A stretch of DNA of 64,000 nucleotides, from contig PUQB01000113.1 of NCBI GenBank assembly GCA_003024785.1, positions 15,001 through 79,000 of the forward strand. The letters run 5' to 3'. Source of the stretch: Selaginella tamariscina (taxonomy: Eukaryota; Streptophyta; Lycopodiopsida; Selaginellales; Selaginellaceae). Below the pieces are notes generated by a model, which ran no database searches, had not been told where the DNA came from, and saw only the letters and a list, made by a program, of their open reading frames with translations. Of this stretch, positions 1 through 14,023 are shown one piece after another. Numbering within the stretch: position 1 is the first letter of the stretch; each line of letters opens with the position of its first letter. Made by a program: the position numbers and the translations under genes.

Positions 1-210
1 ATTATTAATTTGTTTAATTACTAATCGTAGCATTTTTTTACTACGGCATATATCACTGTTAGTAACACAAACATTTACCGATTTAATAAATATACATAGG
101 TCTTATCCTTGACATGTTATGTATCGTTTACAATCTTGTATGCATGCTCGTTCCATGTATATAAAGATAAGAGCACTTTTTATTTTCTTAGTTTTTAAAT
201 ACATTATACA

Positions 211-943
211 ATTATTACTCCTCAGTTAAATTAGTTACAACAAACTAAAGTTATATATTTAAACCTTGTTATATCCTTAACAGTATTATATCACAAGTTT
301 TTTTATTAACTTTAAAATATATATTTTATTTTGAACATTTATAATTATTATTACCATTTCGCAGGTCCACCAGCTTTGATAATAGCTTCCATTGGGTTTA
401 ACATATTTCAATAAACATATTTAACATTTTGCTTTTAGAATGATTTTGTATTGCATTATTCATAATTCTTTAAAATGTGATTGAGATATGGAGAGTTCTT
501 GGTTAATTTATTTATTAATACACTTTATTTATAATTTAAATATCTAACTCCAATTCATCAACAAAACAATAGTGCAAAACCATTGGCATGCAAAAGATGG
601 ATTGACTGGCAAACTCTATATATTTTAATCTTATTAAAAACTTTTAAAAAACTATAAACAATACAAACAAAATTATTTTTCACCACATATGTTACATAAA
701 TGAAAGAGGTTTTAAAAGAAAAATCCCTCGTGACAGGTATATTTGTTGTAATAATGCCGAATGGAAGTCGATATTAAAGTTAACGGTGGACCTACAAGGT
801 AAACAGTAATTATGAATGTTCAAAATAAAATATACTTTTTATAAGTTAATAAAAATTTGTGGTATAATATTGTGAAGGATACAATGAAATTTAAATATAT
901 AACTTTAGTTTTGTTATAATTAATTTAATTGAGGAGTAATAAT
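211..943. repeat. Foldback (inverted repeat) element, about 730 bp
   Basis: The stretch from about 211 to 370 is repeated, reverse-complemented and diverged, at about 785 to 943. The outer ends read ATTATTACTCCTCAG and TTGAGGAGTAATAAT. The inner ends read GCAGGTCCACC and GGTGGACCTAC. About 415 bp of AT-rich DNA separates the arms. There is no coding capacity. Single arms of the same family recur near 2630-2770 and 11100-11290, so this is a dispersed repeat and probably a non-autonomous DNA element. The superfamily is not recognisable. The flanks on both sides are AT-rich and gene-free. Confidence 0.6.
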
Positions 944-1503
944 AATTAAAAGTTTATATAATATATTTATTGTCTCCCATTATACATTATCCCAAAATAT
1001 AGTCCATACAAGGTTTAGTATAGCAAAGGAAAAAATAAATTTATGTAGTGAAGATAATAAGGTTATTCAAAATCCTTAAAATTATATTCTCGAGACTTAT
1101 TTATTATCTTATATATCTTTGAATTACTATCTTCGAACGACATCATAGACAACACATCCCTTGAGTTAACAATTCGATGAACATACTAATCAAATATTAT
1201 ATAACATATTCATTAAATTAGAGGTTGATCACAAAATAAATTGAAATAAATGTTTATCAATAATGTTTTGAGTTTTTAAAACACACAAGGTTACTATGGT
1301 GTAACTCAGATTTTTAATTGGCCGGTCAAAATATTATGTTACTAGTTAATGTAACACACTTCGATCTGACATGTTTTTATTTATTTTTGTTGCTTAGTCG
1401 CCTATTATTGTCACTAAAAAAGATTGTCAATAAGAATATTTTAATTTTATTTTAAAAATTAACTTATGTATAATATATGTATATTTTTGTGTATATAGAT
1501 ATG

Positions 1504-1545
1504 TGTGTGTACACACACACACACACACATATATATGTATGCATG

Positions 1546-1583
<38 letters not shown>
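1504..1583. repeat. Compound CA/TA/TG microsatellite
   Basis: An (AC)n run, a TATATATG-type spacer and a long (TG)n run lie in succession. Together they make an imperfect palindrome of low-complexity DNA. All open frames across it are low-complexity Thr-His, Tyr-Ile or Cys-Val runs and are not genes. Confidence 0.9.
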
Positions 1584-1588
<5 letters not shown>

Positions 1589-2847
1589 ATAGAGAGAGAT
1601 GTGTATAATATACATATACATACATATATATGTCTGTGTATATAAATACATTCATAAGTACATATACATACATTTGTGTATATACACACACACATATGTA
1701 TATGTATATGTATGTGTGAATTTATATACTAGATATGTGAAAGAGTGATGTGTATATATATGTGTGTGTATGATAATTATCATAAAAATGATAAATGTTT
1801 AAAAAATTTAAATGTGACAAGGACATATTTAAATAATAGGTGTGGTTGATGTGATATGCTTTTTTTTCTTCAACTAGTTTATTAAAGTAAAAATACCAAA
1901 GTTATATTTAATATTACACAATGAGGACTTGTATATGAAATTGCAACATCACTATGGTAGCCCTTTATGAATTAATTTTCCACTTATATTCTTGCTTCTT
2001 CATTAACATAATTAATTATTTTTACTTCTTCATATTTTCTTACATAATCAATGTTAATATGTTAATACATTACTTTGATGGAGTACCTTCTTCACAACCT
2101 TTTCCAAACACATTCCTTCTATTTTCTTTTCTCAAGTCATCTTTTATAATCTTTTGTCATGTAAGTACATAAGATTTGACTTTCTTTTATTTTGTATAAG
2201 CATTTTTTACATTTATACATAAGTTTGTCCAAACCTCATAACTTATATTATTTTAGATATACTTATATTTTGTGGGTACACTAAAGACAAATAAAAAAAA
2301 GACAAACATTAATAAAGTATTCTCTTAGTGTTTTTAAAATTCTTTAATTCTATACTTTATATGTAACTTAAATTTATAAGATTATCTAAGCCTCAATTTT
2401 TAAAAAGTATTTGAACAAAGCAACGGAGCAAAGCCATTAGCATGCAAAACATGGTTTGGTTAACCAACTTTCTAAATTTTAATATTATCGAATAACTTTT
2501 AAATACAAAGTCATTCTCAATTGTATGATGTTATGAAAATGAAAAAGGTTTTAAAAGAAAAATAAAAAGCAATCCCTTCAAAAATCTTAGGTATACTTGT
2601 TGTAACAATGTTAAATTGATAAAAATTATTATCAAAACTATCGATAGACTTACATAATACTTATCAATGTTCAAAATAAAATAATATATTTTAAAGTTAA
2701 TGAAAAACTTATATTGTCAAGACCCAATTATCTTCAAATATACAACTTTGAAAGTAATAACTATTAAAAGTTTATATAATGTGTTTAAAAATTAAAAAAA
2801 AAAAGCACTCTTATATTTATTAACTCATTGTACATAGTATTATGATT

Positions 2848-3497
2848 TGTTATGTGTTGTTAAGATCGTAGTTAATTATGTAGAAGATTCTTAGTTATAT
2901 TTATTTTATAGGCACATATAATGAGAAAAACACCAAAAATATATATATTATGGAAAAACGAGAGTTTGATGGCAATATAGAAGTATGAGTCACTATCATA
3001 ATACAAATGATTCATTATCGTAATACAATGTTTGAGGCAGAGTACGGCATATCAGAATAAGGATAAGAAAGAGTTATAGTAACTGAATGGATAAGGCTAA
3101 GAGGAAGTTACAATAACTACTAGTACGGACTAAGAGTACGAGTATAAATAGATAGACTAGCATCCCGAGTATACTGTAATTTTGTACTATGTGCCGTGTG
3201 CAGACATAATATAATTTTGCATTCACTCTCAATACGACTATTAAATTCTTGTTTGTTTTTATGCTTTGATATATACTTTTCTTTTCTTAGTACTGTGACG
3301 GATCCACAGAACTGTTACCTGCTACATACCTTGCCATTCTTACCCTTTCCCGACCTTCTGAAGTCTGACTTATTCTTTATCTCATTTCCCTTATTCCGAT
3401 AGTCTCTTATTACAGGATTGTTAGTGGCGACCACTGCTACAATTAGTCTGTAAGATTTTCTTTGTTCAACATGTGTATAATCTTATCAAGAATACTG
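2848..3497. mobile_element. Insertion of about 650 bp, possibly a solo LTR or LTR-element fragment
   Basis: The segment is present in duplication copy 1 but absent from the matching position of copy 2 near 11370-11400, so it is a later insertion. It is less AT-rich than its surroundings. It contains a TATA-like box (GAGTATAAATAG, about 3139) and a stretch GTGGCGACCACTG (about 3425) that could be a primer binding site following an LTR end at TTACA (about 3415). The ends TTGTTAAGAT and ATCTTATCAA are roughly inverted. No coding domain is present. LTR origin is an inference; a non-autonomous DNA element is the alternative. Confidence 0.4.
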
Positions 3498-3789
3498 GCC
3501 TACTAATCGCACCCCACCTTTTTATTATTTGGACATTCATTTGTATTAATTTAATTGATTTTTTTTAATAATTAATAAAACATTAAAAATTAAGTAAAAA
3601 CATGTATTTAAAAATGTTTATTTATACTAAATCATATGTAAAATAAAAAGTATAGGTCTTTTTTTATTATAAATTTAGGAGGGCAGTATATATATATATA
3701 TTAATGAAACAAAAAATATTGTGTTTAAATTTTTGTTTCTTTTTTTTTCACACTACAGTTCACAAAAAAAGTTTATTCCTTTGGAATAT

Positions 3790-6700
3790 ATATATGTATA
3801 CATAAAAGTGTTCATTCGATACCATGATTGATATTATTAAAATTTTATTTATTAATTATTGGATTAGATTTTCTTAATCACTACCGTTTTAAAATAGTGG
3901 TAGAAGATGTTAAATTAAATTCCTTATAAATAGAGTCCACTCACTAAAGTCAATCCTCTAAGTAATAAAGTTGTTATAAACATAGTTTGAAATTTAAAAC
4001 GGATTTCATATAATAATAAACAATACTACAAGTCCAATAAATTTCAGTATAACATATAGATGCTAAGTATATTTTAAAAATTAAAATCAGTGTTTGCTTA
4101 AATTTATAGATTACATATGATAATTTTCTCAGCAAAATCCAAATGTAAATTTTTATACATATAATTGTATACATGAGGTGTCTACATACATACATTAGGT
4201 ACGCATACCATTTATATGCATAATGTCACATAATTATAGATGTGGTTTACTTCTAAGATGTCATGACATATAACTAGTTTAGGGTGTTTTAATTAAATCC
4301 TCAAGCTATTCATAAATAAAATTTAAATCCCTGAATATGCACAACCATAATGTTCCTTTTTACACAAAAGAGGGGAAAAAATCTTTTCAACTTCCTACCA
4401 CACTGGAGAACATAACAATAACTTCATATTCAAAAAGCACATGGCACTAGATGAAAATGTCCTTTTTCACATCCATTATTAAAACCCTATACATGATATA
4501 GTACATGCCCATGCAAGGGTGTATCCGTACCTTGCAAATGAGGTTGAAGAAATAAACGTTTTGCAATTTCACTTAATATATCATGATGTAGTGACTATGC
4601 ATTTTTGTTCAAACTGTCTTGTTAATATGTAAAACAAAACAATAATTCCTCAGGAAGTGAAACAATTATATGTTATCAAGAGTCGCCCTTAGAGAAATAC
4701 CATAACAAATGACTTTTCGTGCTTTTTCGACAGCTTCCTTTGATGTTTGTAAGGACATTCTAAGATAAAGGAGACATAGGAATGAGCCCAGTAGTTCAAC
4801 ATCTAAGGTGTAAGTGTACTCGACTATGGAAACAAATGCTAAATCCCACTTTGGTTTGGGTCACAATCTTCTTGCCTACCAGATTTGTTTCGATGACAAC
4901 TAGAAAGAGACTAGGAACACTCTACTTAAAAACATTAGAAGCAATTGTGTAAAAACAAAAAATGTCTTAAAAAATTATTTCAATAAATGAGAACTATTTG
5001 ACTGAAGTGTGAATACATCTAAGTGAGAAAGTCTCTCCTAAAGTTGATATTCAATTGGAAAATAAATAATTGACAAATATACAAAGCGACTCAAAAGAAA
5101 ATTGATAGCTCCGATATTAAAAAGTGATTCACATAGCGACTATATATATTGCATAATGTGCAGGAGGTCTAAGACAAATCAAAATACTACAACATTTTCA
5201 AATTAAATTTTGACAAAATTGATTATGCTTAATATAAAATTGTGAGGAGGAACTAATACATGACAAAGATTGGATTATACAATGATGCATTGGGAAAATA
5301 CAGTGTTAGAAAATCAATTTTAATTCACAATAGAAATGCAATTGTCATTTTATTCTTTCAAATTGTAAAACGTTCATGTTTATGTTTTCTTTGGTGTTAT
5401 CCAAATTAATGAAAATGAAAATGTTATTTAATTAGTTCAAACTTACTTATGAAAAATGATTTTAAATTACTTTTGAGTATTCTTGTATACTTAATTTACG
5501 AAAGTGTTTATTACATTCTTGACGCTAAAGATAAATTACTAAGTACTATTGATCTAGGGGTCTTGCTCATGTGTTTAATAAAGAAAGTCAACTGATAATT
5601 AACCAATAACATTCACAACGTCAAATTTATTTCTTTTCATTCCTAAATATCACTTTCATTTGGAGTGTTTTGATTTGGCAAGGTTGATATTAACACAAGG
5701 GATTGTTGCTCCAAAGTTTTATGTGTTGAATATAATTAAATATTGTTTTAAACATTATAATGATATACTTACAAATTATGTCAGCTTTAATGATGTTTCA
5801 TCATCATCCACCATGCAAGACATATGTGGAGTTTACATAAGTATTTCTCTTTTACATTATCAAATGTCCGAAATTTTACAAGTTCCTCACCTAGTCTTTG
5901 TTATTCTTCTAGGTTTATGCTATTTACTATTTTTTGCATATTAAGTACTAATATTACTTACATGCTTTTGGAATAGAAATGACAACTATGTTTATATACA
6001 ACATTGTGACCAAAGACTTTCTTCAAAACATTCCATCAATGACAACTTTATCACCCATAAAATCATGGATTTATGGTACTTTGAATCACAAATAAACAGC
6101 TTCATAAACAAGTTCACTCACCTTTGGACATCTCCATATATTAGAAAAAACTCGCTTTTATGCATCTTCATATATTAAAAAAAGTGTTCAAGACTTTTTC
6201 ATATATTTAATAAAGTGTTTGTTTTCAGATGTCCTATATATTGTAGGGAGCACTAGTTTTAGAATAATAATTTAGTTAGTATTTAGTTAAAATTTTAATT
6301 ATGCAATGTAATTTATTGTTCCACCCATCTATCGTGTTATTCAACAAATTATACTTTGACACAAGTTCTTTTTCTTGATCATTTTTAAGTTAAAATTTAT
6401 CTTATGCTTTTGTTCATATTTTTATTTAAGAGGGTAAATTTAAGAAAATCATAATGGTACCGATGCCAACATGAACAATAGAGTCTTTACTTTCATATTA
6501 TTTCAATATGTATATCAAGAATTGCAAGATTGACTTAATTATTTAATCTTTAATTATGTGGTGTTTTAATAATTATGCTCATTAACACAAGTTTTAGTAT
6601 TTCTTTGACAATTAATTCTTTAATTAAACTTTATTTACTGTAGTTAAGGCATATGAATAATGTTTTGCACATTTTATATAGAAATGATTAGTGTCATGTA

Positions 6701-8200
6701 TATTACTTCAATGAAATTGATTATGAATAGTTTTTTTTTTTTTTTCTTTTTTTCTGAAGTTTCTTATAAATATTCTTTCATAAATCTTGATTATCATTCA
6801 TATTATATTTTCTTATTTGAGATTTTTGAACAACCAAAGGAACTCAATGCTACATGTGTTATATATATCACTTTGCATATGTTGATTATTAATTGATATT
6901 CTTTTATTAAGTTCCAATATTAATTTCAGGATTATCTAAACATTATTAAAAATCATAATTTCTTTATTCATGTAGTGAAATCAAAATTTTAATTACATAT
7001 ATATATAAATTAAGAAATCAATGAATATTCATAAAATTAAAAAGTATAAAATTTAATTTATGTATTTTATATAATTGAAGATCATTAAGCATTCTATGAA
7101 TTGATTTGTAAACCACCATGGTCATGGTTTAAGCTAATTTTATTAATCACCTTAATAAAATGAGCAATGTACTAACAACTATAAAGTAAGAATTTGCAAA
7201 TTTATTTAAGTTCAACTTATAAAAATGCACTATTTAATATTATGTACTAATTAATAATTTAAAATATTAATTCAAAAACCATTAAAATTTCAACTGTGAA
7301 TTGCATATATATATATGTGGTGTGTGTGTGTGTGTGTGTCTATACTCGGGGTGAGCTGTGATAATCTCCATCATCAGAAGTGGATCAGGCACCGTGCTCT
7401 TATTCGTGAAGCAAAGTTCTTCTTATTCTACACAGTGTTAAACAAAAACACAGTGTCGGCGATAATGCCTCTATCCAAATCGATATACCAATATATATAT
7501 ATGCATGTGTCAACTTTGATATCCAATAAAGGACACGGTTCCTAATATATATCTAGAAATGTCATTATAATTGACTAATCAGTTTTCATATAAGGATATA
7601 CGAAATGAACATTAGATGTTTATATATAAAATCCAGCTTACTAAGTTCTATAATTAAACCATAGCTATAATTATAATATACAAGTCAAACTCGCGTTTTA
7701 ATATTTAATTTCCTTAACACTGTAGAACGATTAACACGCCTGCCATGATATGAATGATACTACTAAATATGTGTCACAGCCTCTGGAAAGTCAGCCGTTT
7801 ATCAAGCTCACAATGCATAGATGCTAAGTATATTCCAAATGTTAGCAATTAAGGTTTAATGATATTAAATTTAATTTAAATTCTCAGCAAAATTTTTAAG
7901 TTTTACGAATTAATAATTTTTTAATTTTAATTTAAAAATTAAAGAAGGGAATTTAAACATATACATACATGTGTATTAGTGTGTTTACTTCTTCTCATGA
8001 TTAAGTGAATGTTCACTCTGTGGGTAAACTATATGTATGTATAATTTAATAAGTTTTCTTCAGTTAGCATTCTCATAAACTACCGGTCATGTTTTATTAA
8101 TTATATTTTGAATAATTTTGTTTTCTGTTTATTTCTACATTTATCAATATAACTGTAACATATAGAACATATAAACTGTAGATATCTAAAAAAATTCTTA
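3790..8200. other. AT-rich spacer without recognisable gene
   Basis: There are many short poly-A/T and TA tracts. An open frame at 5660-5944 (94 codons) has no recognisable domain and starts in low-complexity DNA. A less AT-rich patch at 7330-7490 directly follows a (GT)n run, which resembles the exon/SSR arrangement of real genes in this window, but no family can be named. The stretch 7620-7740 is partly repeated in inverted orientation at about 12640-12960. Nothing else can be supported. Confidence 0.6.
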
Positions 8201-8480
8201 CTTTGGAGAATGATCTACCCTGGAAAGTTAAAACACACACTCACACACACACACATGCCCACGCACACGCAAATATAAAAGAGTGTAACTCACAAGCTTT
8301 CACTTAAGCCAATGTTTTGCGAAACAAGCAACATTGCTTAAATTCTTCCTCTGCATGCGTGCGTGTGTATTAGAGAGAGAGATGTTTCCCAAAATCTTAT
8401 GCCATATAACTATAAGCATTAACTTAATGGACTCGATAGTTGTATATATTGTTTGTGTAAATAATATCGTATAAGTATAT
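8200..8480 (-). pseudogene. Relic of kinesin 3' end (copy 2)
   Basis: The segment resembles the last introns and exons of the kinesin at 22.2-22.6 kb. It shares GATCTACC, GGAAA..TTAAAACACAC, GAGTGTAACT.ACAAGCTTT and CACTTAAGCCAAT in the same order and strand, but the coding parts are deleted or shifted. It continues into sequence shared with 13440-13600 (CTTATGC..TATAAGCATTAACTTAA). It cannot encode the helix-hairpin-helix tail. This is a decayed duplicate inferred from colinearity, and the more eroded of the two relics. Confidence 0.5.
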
Positions 8481-8921
8481 CTTTTGAAATTGAGGAGCTT
8501 CCACTAAATACATGGCAATGTTTCTCTTATATATTTATTAAATTTTATAATATGCTATTAATTATTTATAAATTAATCTTAAATCTTATTCGGTCCTATA
8601 CTTTATAGAGAATCTAAATCAAAATCATTAATTATAATTAAATGAAGTATGTGTATAAACGATATATACATTATTCATACCGAATGAACATATCACAGTC
8701 ATTTATATGAGAATGTGACTTATACAATCACAATAAAATAAATGGCATATTATATATAAGTATATAATATTTATAATATATAATGTATTACTGGTATATT
8801 CCTTTATGTAGTTGATTATAGTTTATTAAATAAATATTATTGATTTGATTCTTAAAAGCTGAGGGTTAAAAAAGGATTAAGAATAAAGCACAGGTCCTAT
8901 GTACGGAAGTTATATATATGC

Positions 8922-8952
<31 letters not shown>

Positions 8953-9780
8953 AGTGAGCAACGGCGTATCCATGAAACTATAGACAAAGAAACACATATC
9001 CTTGTGTATACATATGTAAATTGCAAGTTGAGATTAAAGAAGTCCAGCCTTACGAGTTATAATAAGTATATTATGTGTGTACCGTAGTATATTTAAAAAC
9101 AATCACTTATGCCTGATCAATCCTGAAGGTGTATTACTACTTGTAAAAACTTAATTATCACACAAAACTATAAGAGTTAACACATGTAACGAAAGATGTA
9201 AAGTGTGTTGCACCTTTTTACGTTATTTTAAATTAATATATATAATATTGTATAGTTGTAATACGATGAGTTGACTACCTAAGTCAAGATTACGAGATAA
9301 TAGGCAAAGACTTAAATTTAATTAAGCTATTATGATTAATGTTGTCTCATAAAATATCAATTAGCCTCGTTATGATTAATGCCGTCTCATAAATATCAAT
9401 TAGCTTTTAGTTAGTTGGGTTAACAGGAAAATGAAAAGTTATGACAAATATTACGCATATACACGGGAGTACTTTATAGTCCTATTAATGTAAATTTAAT
9501 TTAAAATAATTTAGTGTTAAATTTTAGACAAAGTATGTTATAAAAATGATTTTTGAATCTTGTTTATTTGAAAAGTTAAAAAGATAAAATTTTATTTTAA
9601 TAGTAAAGAGATTTATGAAGAAATCCTTATACAAACTAATGAAATTTTCACCATTAAGAACATTATTATTAAATTTGGGTGTTAATAATAAATTAAGATT
9701 CTCTTTTTTTATAATAAATCTTCTTTTTAATTATCAATTACGTTATATAATGAAAATATTTTCTTCGATTTAAAATTTGA
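8480..9780. other. AT-rich spacer with GT microsatellite
   Basis: It contains a (TG)n run at about 8928-8955. A short direct repeat at about 9320-9410 reads TTATGATTAATG.TGTCTCATAAA twice. No coding exon is recognisable. Confidence 0.6.
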
Positions 9781-11660
9781 TGGAATACAAATGAAATATT
9801 TATAATATATCAATTAAATTAAAGGTTGATCACAAAAAAATTGAAATAAATGATTATCCATAGTGTTTTAAGTTTTCAAAACAAATAAAGTTGTTATGGT
9901 GTGTTGTATATAAATTAAAATTTGGGTCAATTAGTAAATGTTTATGTTATTATTAATATAATATGTGTTAATCATTTATTAATTAATATGCACTTGCACG
10001 TAATATGTTTTTATTTTATTTTTTTCAAGTAGTTACCCTCAACAAAATTATCATTATTACTAAAAAGTTTTTGTTAAAGATAGGGTATATAATGAAAATA
10101 TTATTTTTTTTTAAAAATTAATTTCTATTAATATATGTATGTATATATATATATATATATATATATTACATGTGTGTGTATGATAATTGTTGTAAAATGA
10201 TAATGAAAGAGATGTAATATATATGTGTGTATGTTTACATTTATACACACACATTATATATTTATATGTGTGTGTATGATAATTGTCATAAAAAATAAAT
10301 GTTTAAAAAATGAAATGTAACAAAGAATTTAAATGACTTGTGTAGTAATTGATGTGACATGTTTTTGTTTTATCAAGGTTAAAAACTCAAAGTTACATAT
10401 AAATACTACATGAAAATTATTATAACATTTCATAGGTTATTATTAAGTATATTTATTTCAACTAGTTTATTAAAGTAGAAATACTAAGGTTACGTTTAAT
10501 AATGTTTACACTTAGACATAATGATTTATAAATGAAATTACAAACATCACTCTAGTAGCCCCCTTATGAATTAGTTTTCCACTTATATTCTTAATTAACA
10601 TAATTAATTATTTTAATCCTTTAATACTTTCTTACATAATCAATTTTATTAATGTATTAATTAGTTAATACATTACTTTGATGTAGTACTTTCTTTACAA
10701 CCTCTTTTGAACACATTCTTTTATTTTCTTTTCTCAATTATTTTTATAACCCTTTATTTTAAGTACACAAGTTTAACTTTCTTTTATTTTATATAAGCAT
10801 CTTTTACATTTATACACAAAGTTTGTTAACTTAAATTATTTTAGATATATTAAATTCTTAGTGTTTTTAAAAATTCCTTAATTCTACTACTTGGATACTT
10901 TATTTATAATTTAAATTTGTACTCGATTCATAAAAATATTCAAGCAAGCAACATGAGAACTCTCTGGATTTTTATTTCATTAAAAAGTTTAAAAAACTTA
11001 CGAAGAATACAGTATAAAATTATAATACCACATAAATAAAAAAGGTTTTAAAAGAAAAATGAAAAAGTAATTTCTTATAAAATCTTAAATATTCATGAAA
11101 GATATTATCAAAATTAACGGTAGACCTACAAGATGGTAGATACTTATGAATGTTCAAAATCAAATAAAATATATTAAGTGAATAAAAAGCCTTGTATTGT
11201 CAAGACACAACGAGTTTCACACTTATAACTTTAATTTACATATATAGCTTTAATTTTATTGTAACTAATTTAATCGATGAGTAATAATTATTAAAAGCTT
11301 ATATAATGTGTTGAAAGTTAAAAAAAATTAGAAAGCACTCTTATATTTATTAACTCATTGTACATAGTATTATGATTAGAATAATATATATATATATATA
11401 CCGGACTACTAATCGGACACCCACCTTTTTACTATTTGGACACTCATCTATATTAATTTTATTTGATTTTGCTTAACTAATTAATAAAACATTAAAAATC
11501 AAGTGTAAAACATGTATTTAAAAAGTTTATTTATATTAAATCATATGATTCTTTTTATTTTATTAAAATAATATAAAATAAGGAGGGAGGTATAATATAA
11601 TTAATGAAAAAAATTTGTATTAAATTTTCGTTTTTCTTTTTTTTTCACACTACATATCAT
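9780..11660 (+). repeat. Diverged direct duplication, copy 2 (partner 1130-3790)
   Basis: This is colinear with 1130-3790 as described for copy 1 but lacks the 650-bp insertion. At the empty site, near 11375-11405, there is a TA microsatellite instead. It is gene-free. It contains a (TA)n run at about 10145-10167 and TGATAATTGTCATAAA next to GT-rich tracts, as in copy 1. Confidence 0.7.
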
Positions 11661-12250
11661 AGTAAGTGTTATTTACCTGAACACATGAGTTGTAATTCTT
11701 TTAATACGTCGGGCCTCTAAAAATGCCATATATTCAATCTAAATTAATATACATATTTTGTGTGTGTGTGTGTGTGTGTGTGTGAAATATACCAATTTGA
11801 ATGTTTATAGAAGTAAATTAATATATGTATACTATGTGTGAGATTCACATCTCGGTAATCCGTGTGCTGTCAAGTATACATTTGAAATATGATTCATTTT
11901 AAATTTTTGATAAAATTTTATTTAAGCCCTCGGCATTTATGCTAATCAAAGTCGTTTAGTAGACTTTGATTGCACATAGATATCTATTTATTATAGATCA
12001 TGTTTAACATTTTCAACTAATTATATCTGTGGGTGCATGTGTGTGTGGAAGCTCATGTACGCATTATCTATCTATCTATCTTACACATATAAAAATAAAG
12101 TTGGAAGTTTTTTATATCATTGTTCAAAACTCAAAGTTCTCAAAGTTCTAATTAAATGTCTTGTAATTAAACTTCTTATTCCACCATTGTTGAACAAACA
12201 AACATCATATATACCAAGCGTACTAATATTATATATATATATATATATAT

Positions 12251-12293
<43 letters not shown>

Positions 12294-13340
12294 GTCCATG
12301 CAACAATAATATACCTGTGAAAATGTGGACGTATACAAATACACGTTCTCCACGTGGGAACGGTTTTATATAGAATGGATATTATGTAGACACCCCATAT
12401 ATACAAAATGTATGTGTGTAATGTTTAAATTCCCTTCTTTCATTTTTAAATTAAAATTAAAAAAATCATTAAAACTTACATCTGGTTCTATAATCTCCTT
12501 TATAATTAATTCAAAATTAACTTTAACGAATATACTTAGAATATATTTAGCATGTAGGCTTAGTTCAAGCATAAGTCAATATATAAAGGACGAAAATTTT
12601 CAACCTCTATAATCTTTTTCTAGCTGCTCAATCCTGACTTATATATATATATAAGTATTGTTTCTATAGTGTTAAGGAAATTAAATATTAAAACGTGAGT
12701 TTGACTTCTCCCAAGTGCAAATTATTATAACTATATGTGTATTATCAAAACAATTACAAATTTATTAGATCAACCTGATTAACTTATCAACTTATCAACG
12801 GATGTTTAAATTTCTGAAATTTATGTTGATAAATTCAAACTCAACATAATGTTTTAAATTCAAATTCTAGGAACTTCAAAAAATTAAGTCTCTCAAACAA
12901 ACTCCATATATAGAATATACACAATATAATATATATATGGCTATAGTTTAATTATAGAACTCAGTAGTTATGATTTTACTGTTTTAAGAAATAATATACA
13001 TTATAACGCATACCGTTCATATGCATAATGTATATATGCGACTCACATGAATAATTTATTTATCAAAATAACCGTAACATATAAAACGTATTAACTATAC
13101 ATAAAATATGTGCGAGTGTGTGCGTATGTTGAGAATTATACATATATATCATGCAATATTAAGTTAAACATTCTCCAAAGTATAAAGTTTTTTAGATATC
13201 TACTACTCCGTAATGTCCCCGTTTCAGTAACGCGTTACACACATATATACATATCAATTTCAACAGTGTGCATATGTACAAATACTTTAAATGGATTTTA
13301 TACGTTTTCTAATTCGCAGTAACAGTTATATTTAAGTATA
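11660..13340. other. AT-rich spacer, includes (AT)n(GA)n microsatellite
   Basis: A compound (AT)n(GA)n run lies at about 12230-12292. A segment of about 12640-12960 is an inverted, diverged copy of about 7620-7740. A G-box-like CCACGTGGGA at about 12350 has no recognisable gene beside it. Frames at 12037-12612 are low complexity or AT-driven and show no family signal. Confidence 0.6.
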
Positions 13341-13745
13341 ATCTCTTATCTACCCGGTGTTGCCCTGGAAAAGCACGAGTTAAAACACACACACACACAC
13401 ACAAAACAAGCTTTTACTTAAGCGAACGTTCCTGAACAACATTCAAGTTGTATAAACTTACATATGCTTAGATTTTTCGTCTCTGTACGTGCGTGCATGT
13501 GTGTGTGTGTGTGATGTTTTCAAATCTTATGCTTAGTATAAGCATTAACTTAAATGGACTTGAGAGTTGTATATTGTTTGTGTAATATATTCAAGGAAAC
13601 CTTAATATTTCGCGTATATAATAGTTAAATACATATTATATACTTATGAGCCTGAGTCAGTTATATAATAGCAGTAGCTAATTTATAGTTATAACACACA
13701 GCAGATAACCTCTTTTATTGCGAGTTCTCGAGCTCTCAAAAGATA
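13340..13745 (-). pseudogene. Relic of kinesin 3' end (copy 1)
   Basis: Colinear with exons 13-15 and introns of the kinesin at 22.17-22.63 kb, same strand. On the plus strand it shares GTTGCCC, TGGAAAA.CACGAGTTAAAAC, AAGCTTTTACTTAAGC, ACTTACATATGC, CTTATGAGC.TGAGTCAG, CTAACCTCTTTTATTG and TTCTCGAGCTC (small differences apply). The terminal exon has lost most of its coding bases. Exon 13 keeps the donor side but is truncated upstream. It is therefore a decayed partial duplicate of the locus 9 kb away, and it lies just downstream of the cysteine-rich peptide gene. Basis: direct comparison within the window. Confidence 0.65.
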
Positions 13746-14023
13746 TACTTAATCAGTTGGAACCAGGACTGGTAGATATGTTGAGAAGAAGCAGATACAC
13801 ACGCAGGCACACATTTATATATGCTATGTGTGTGTATACATATGTTCACACACATATCGAATTATGTCAGATCTGACTTGCAAAACACAGATAACTAAAC
13901 CACTTTAATAGTTAAATAAATTAGAAAAAAATTAAGAAAATAAAAATAAAAACTTTACATTTTATTTAATTTGCATGCTAAATAACACACAACTTATTCA
14001 TAGCCTTGTTTTTCACAACTTAC

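Larger units (their letters stand above)
1130..3790 (+). repeat. Diverged direct duplication, copy 1 (partner 9780-11660)
   Basis: Long colinear similarity links this segment to 9780-11660. Shared anchors include GAGGTTGATCACAAAA / AAGGTTGATCACAAAA, CAACTAGTTTATTAAAGTA, CACTTATATTCTT and CTACTAATCG. Divergence is obvious (many substitutions and indels), so the duplication is old. No gene is visible in either copy. Copy 1 is longer because it holds an insertion of about 650 bp (2848-3497) and a large CA/TG microsatellite (1504-1583). An internal sub-repeat (480-1000, 2330-2800, 10860-11300) shows repeated local copying. Confidence 0.7.

Noticed and set aside
1427-1695. Three overlapping minus-strand frames of 74-78 codons
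   Set aside because: They are translations of CA/TG/TA microsatellites (Thr-His, Cys-Val and Tyr-Ile runs), not genes.
5660-5944. 94-codon plus-strand frame
   Set aside because: No recognisable domain, AT-driven composition, no splice or promoter support.
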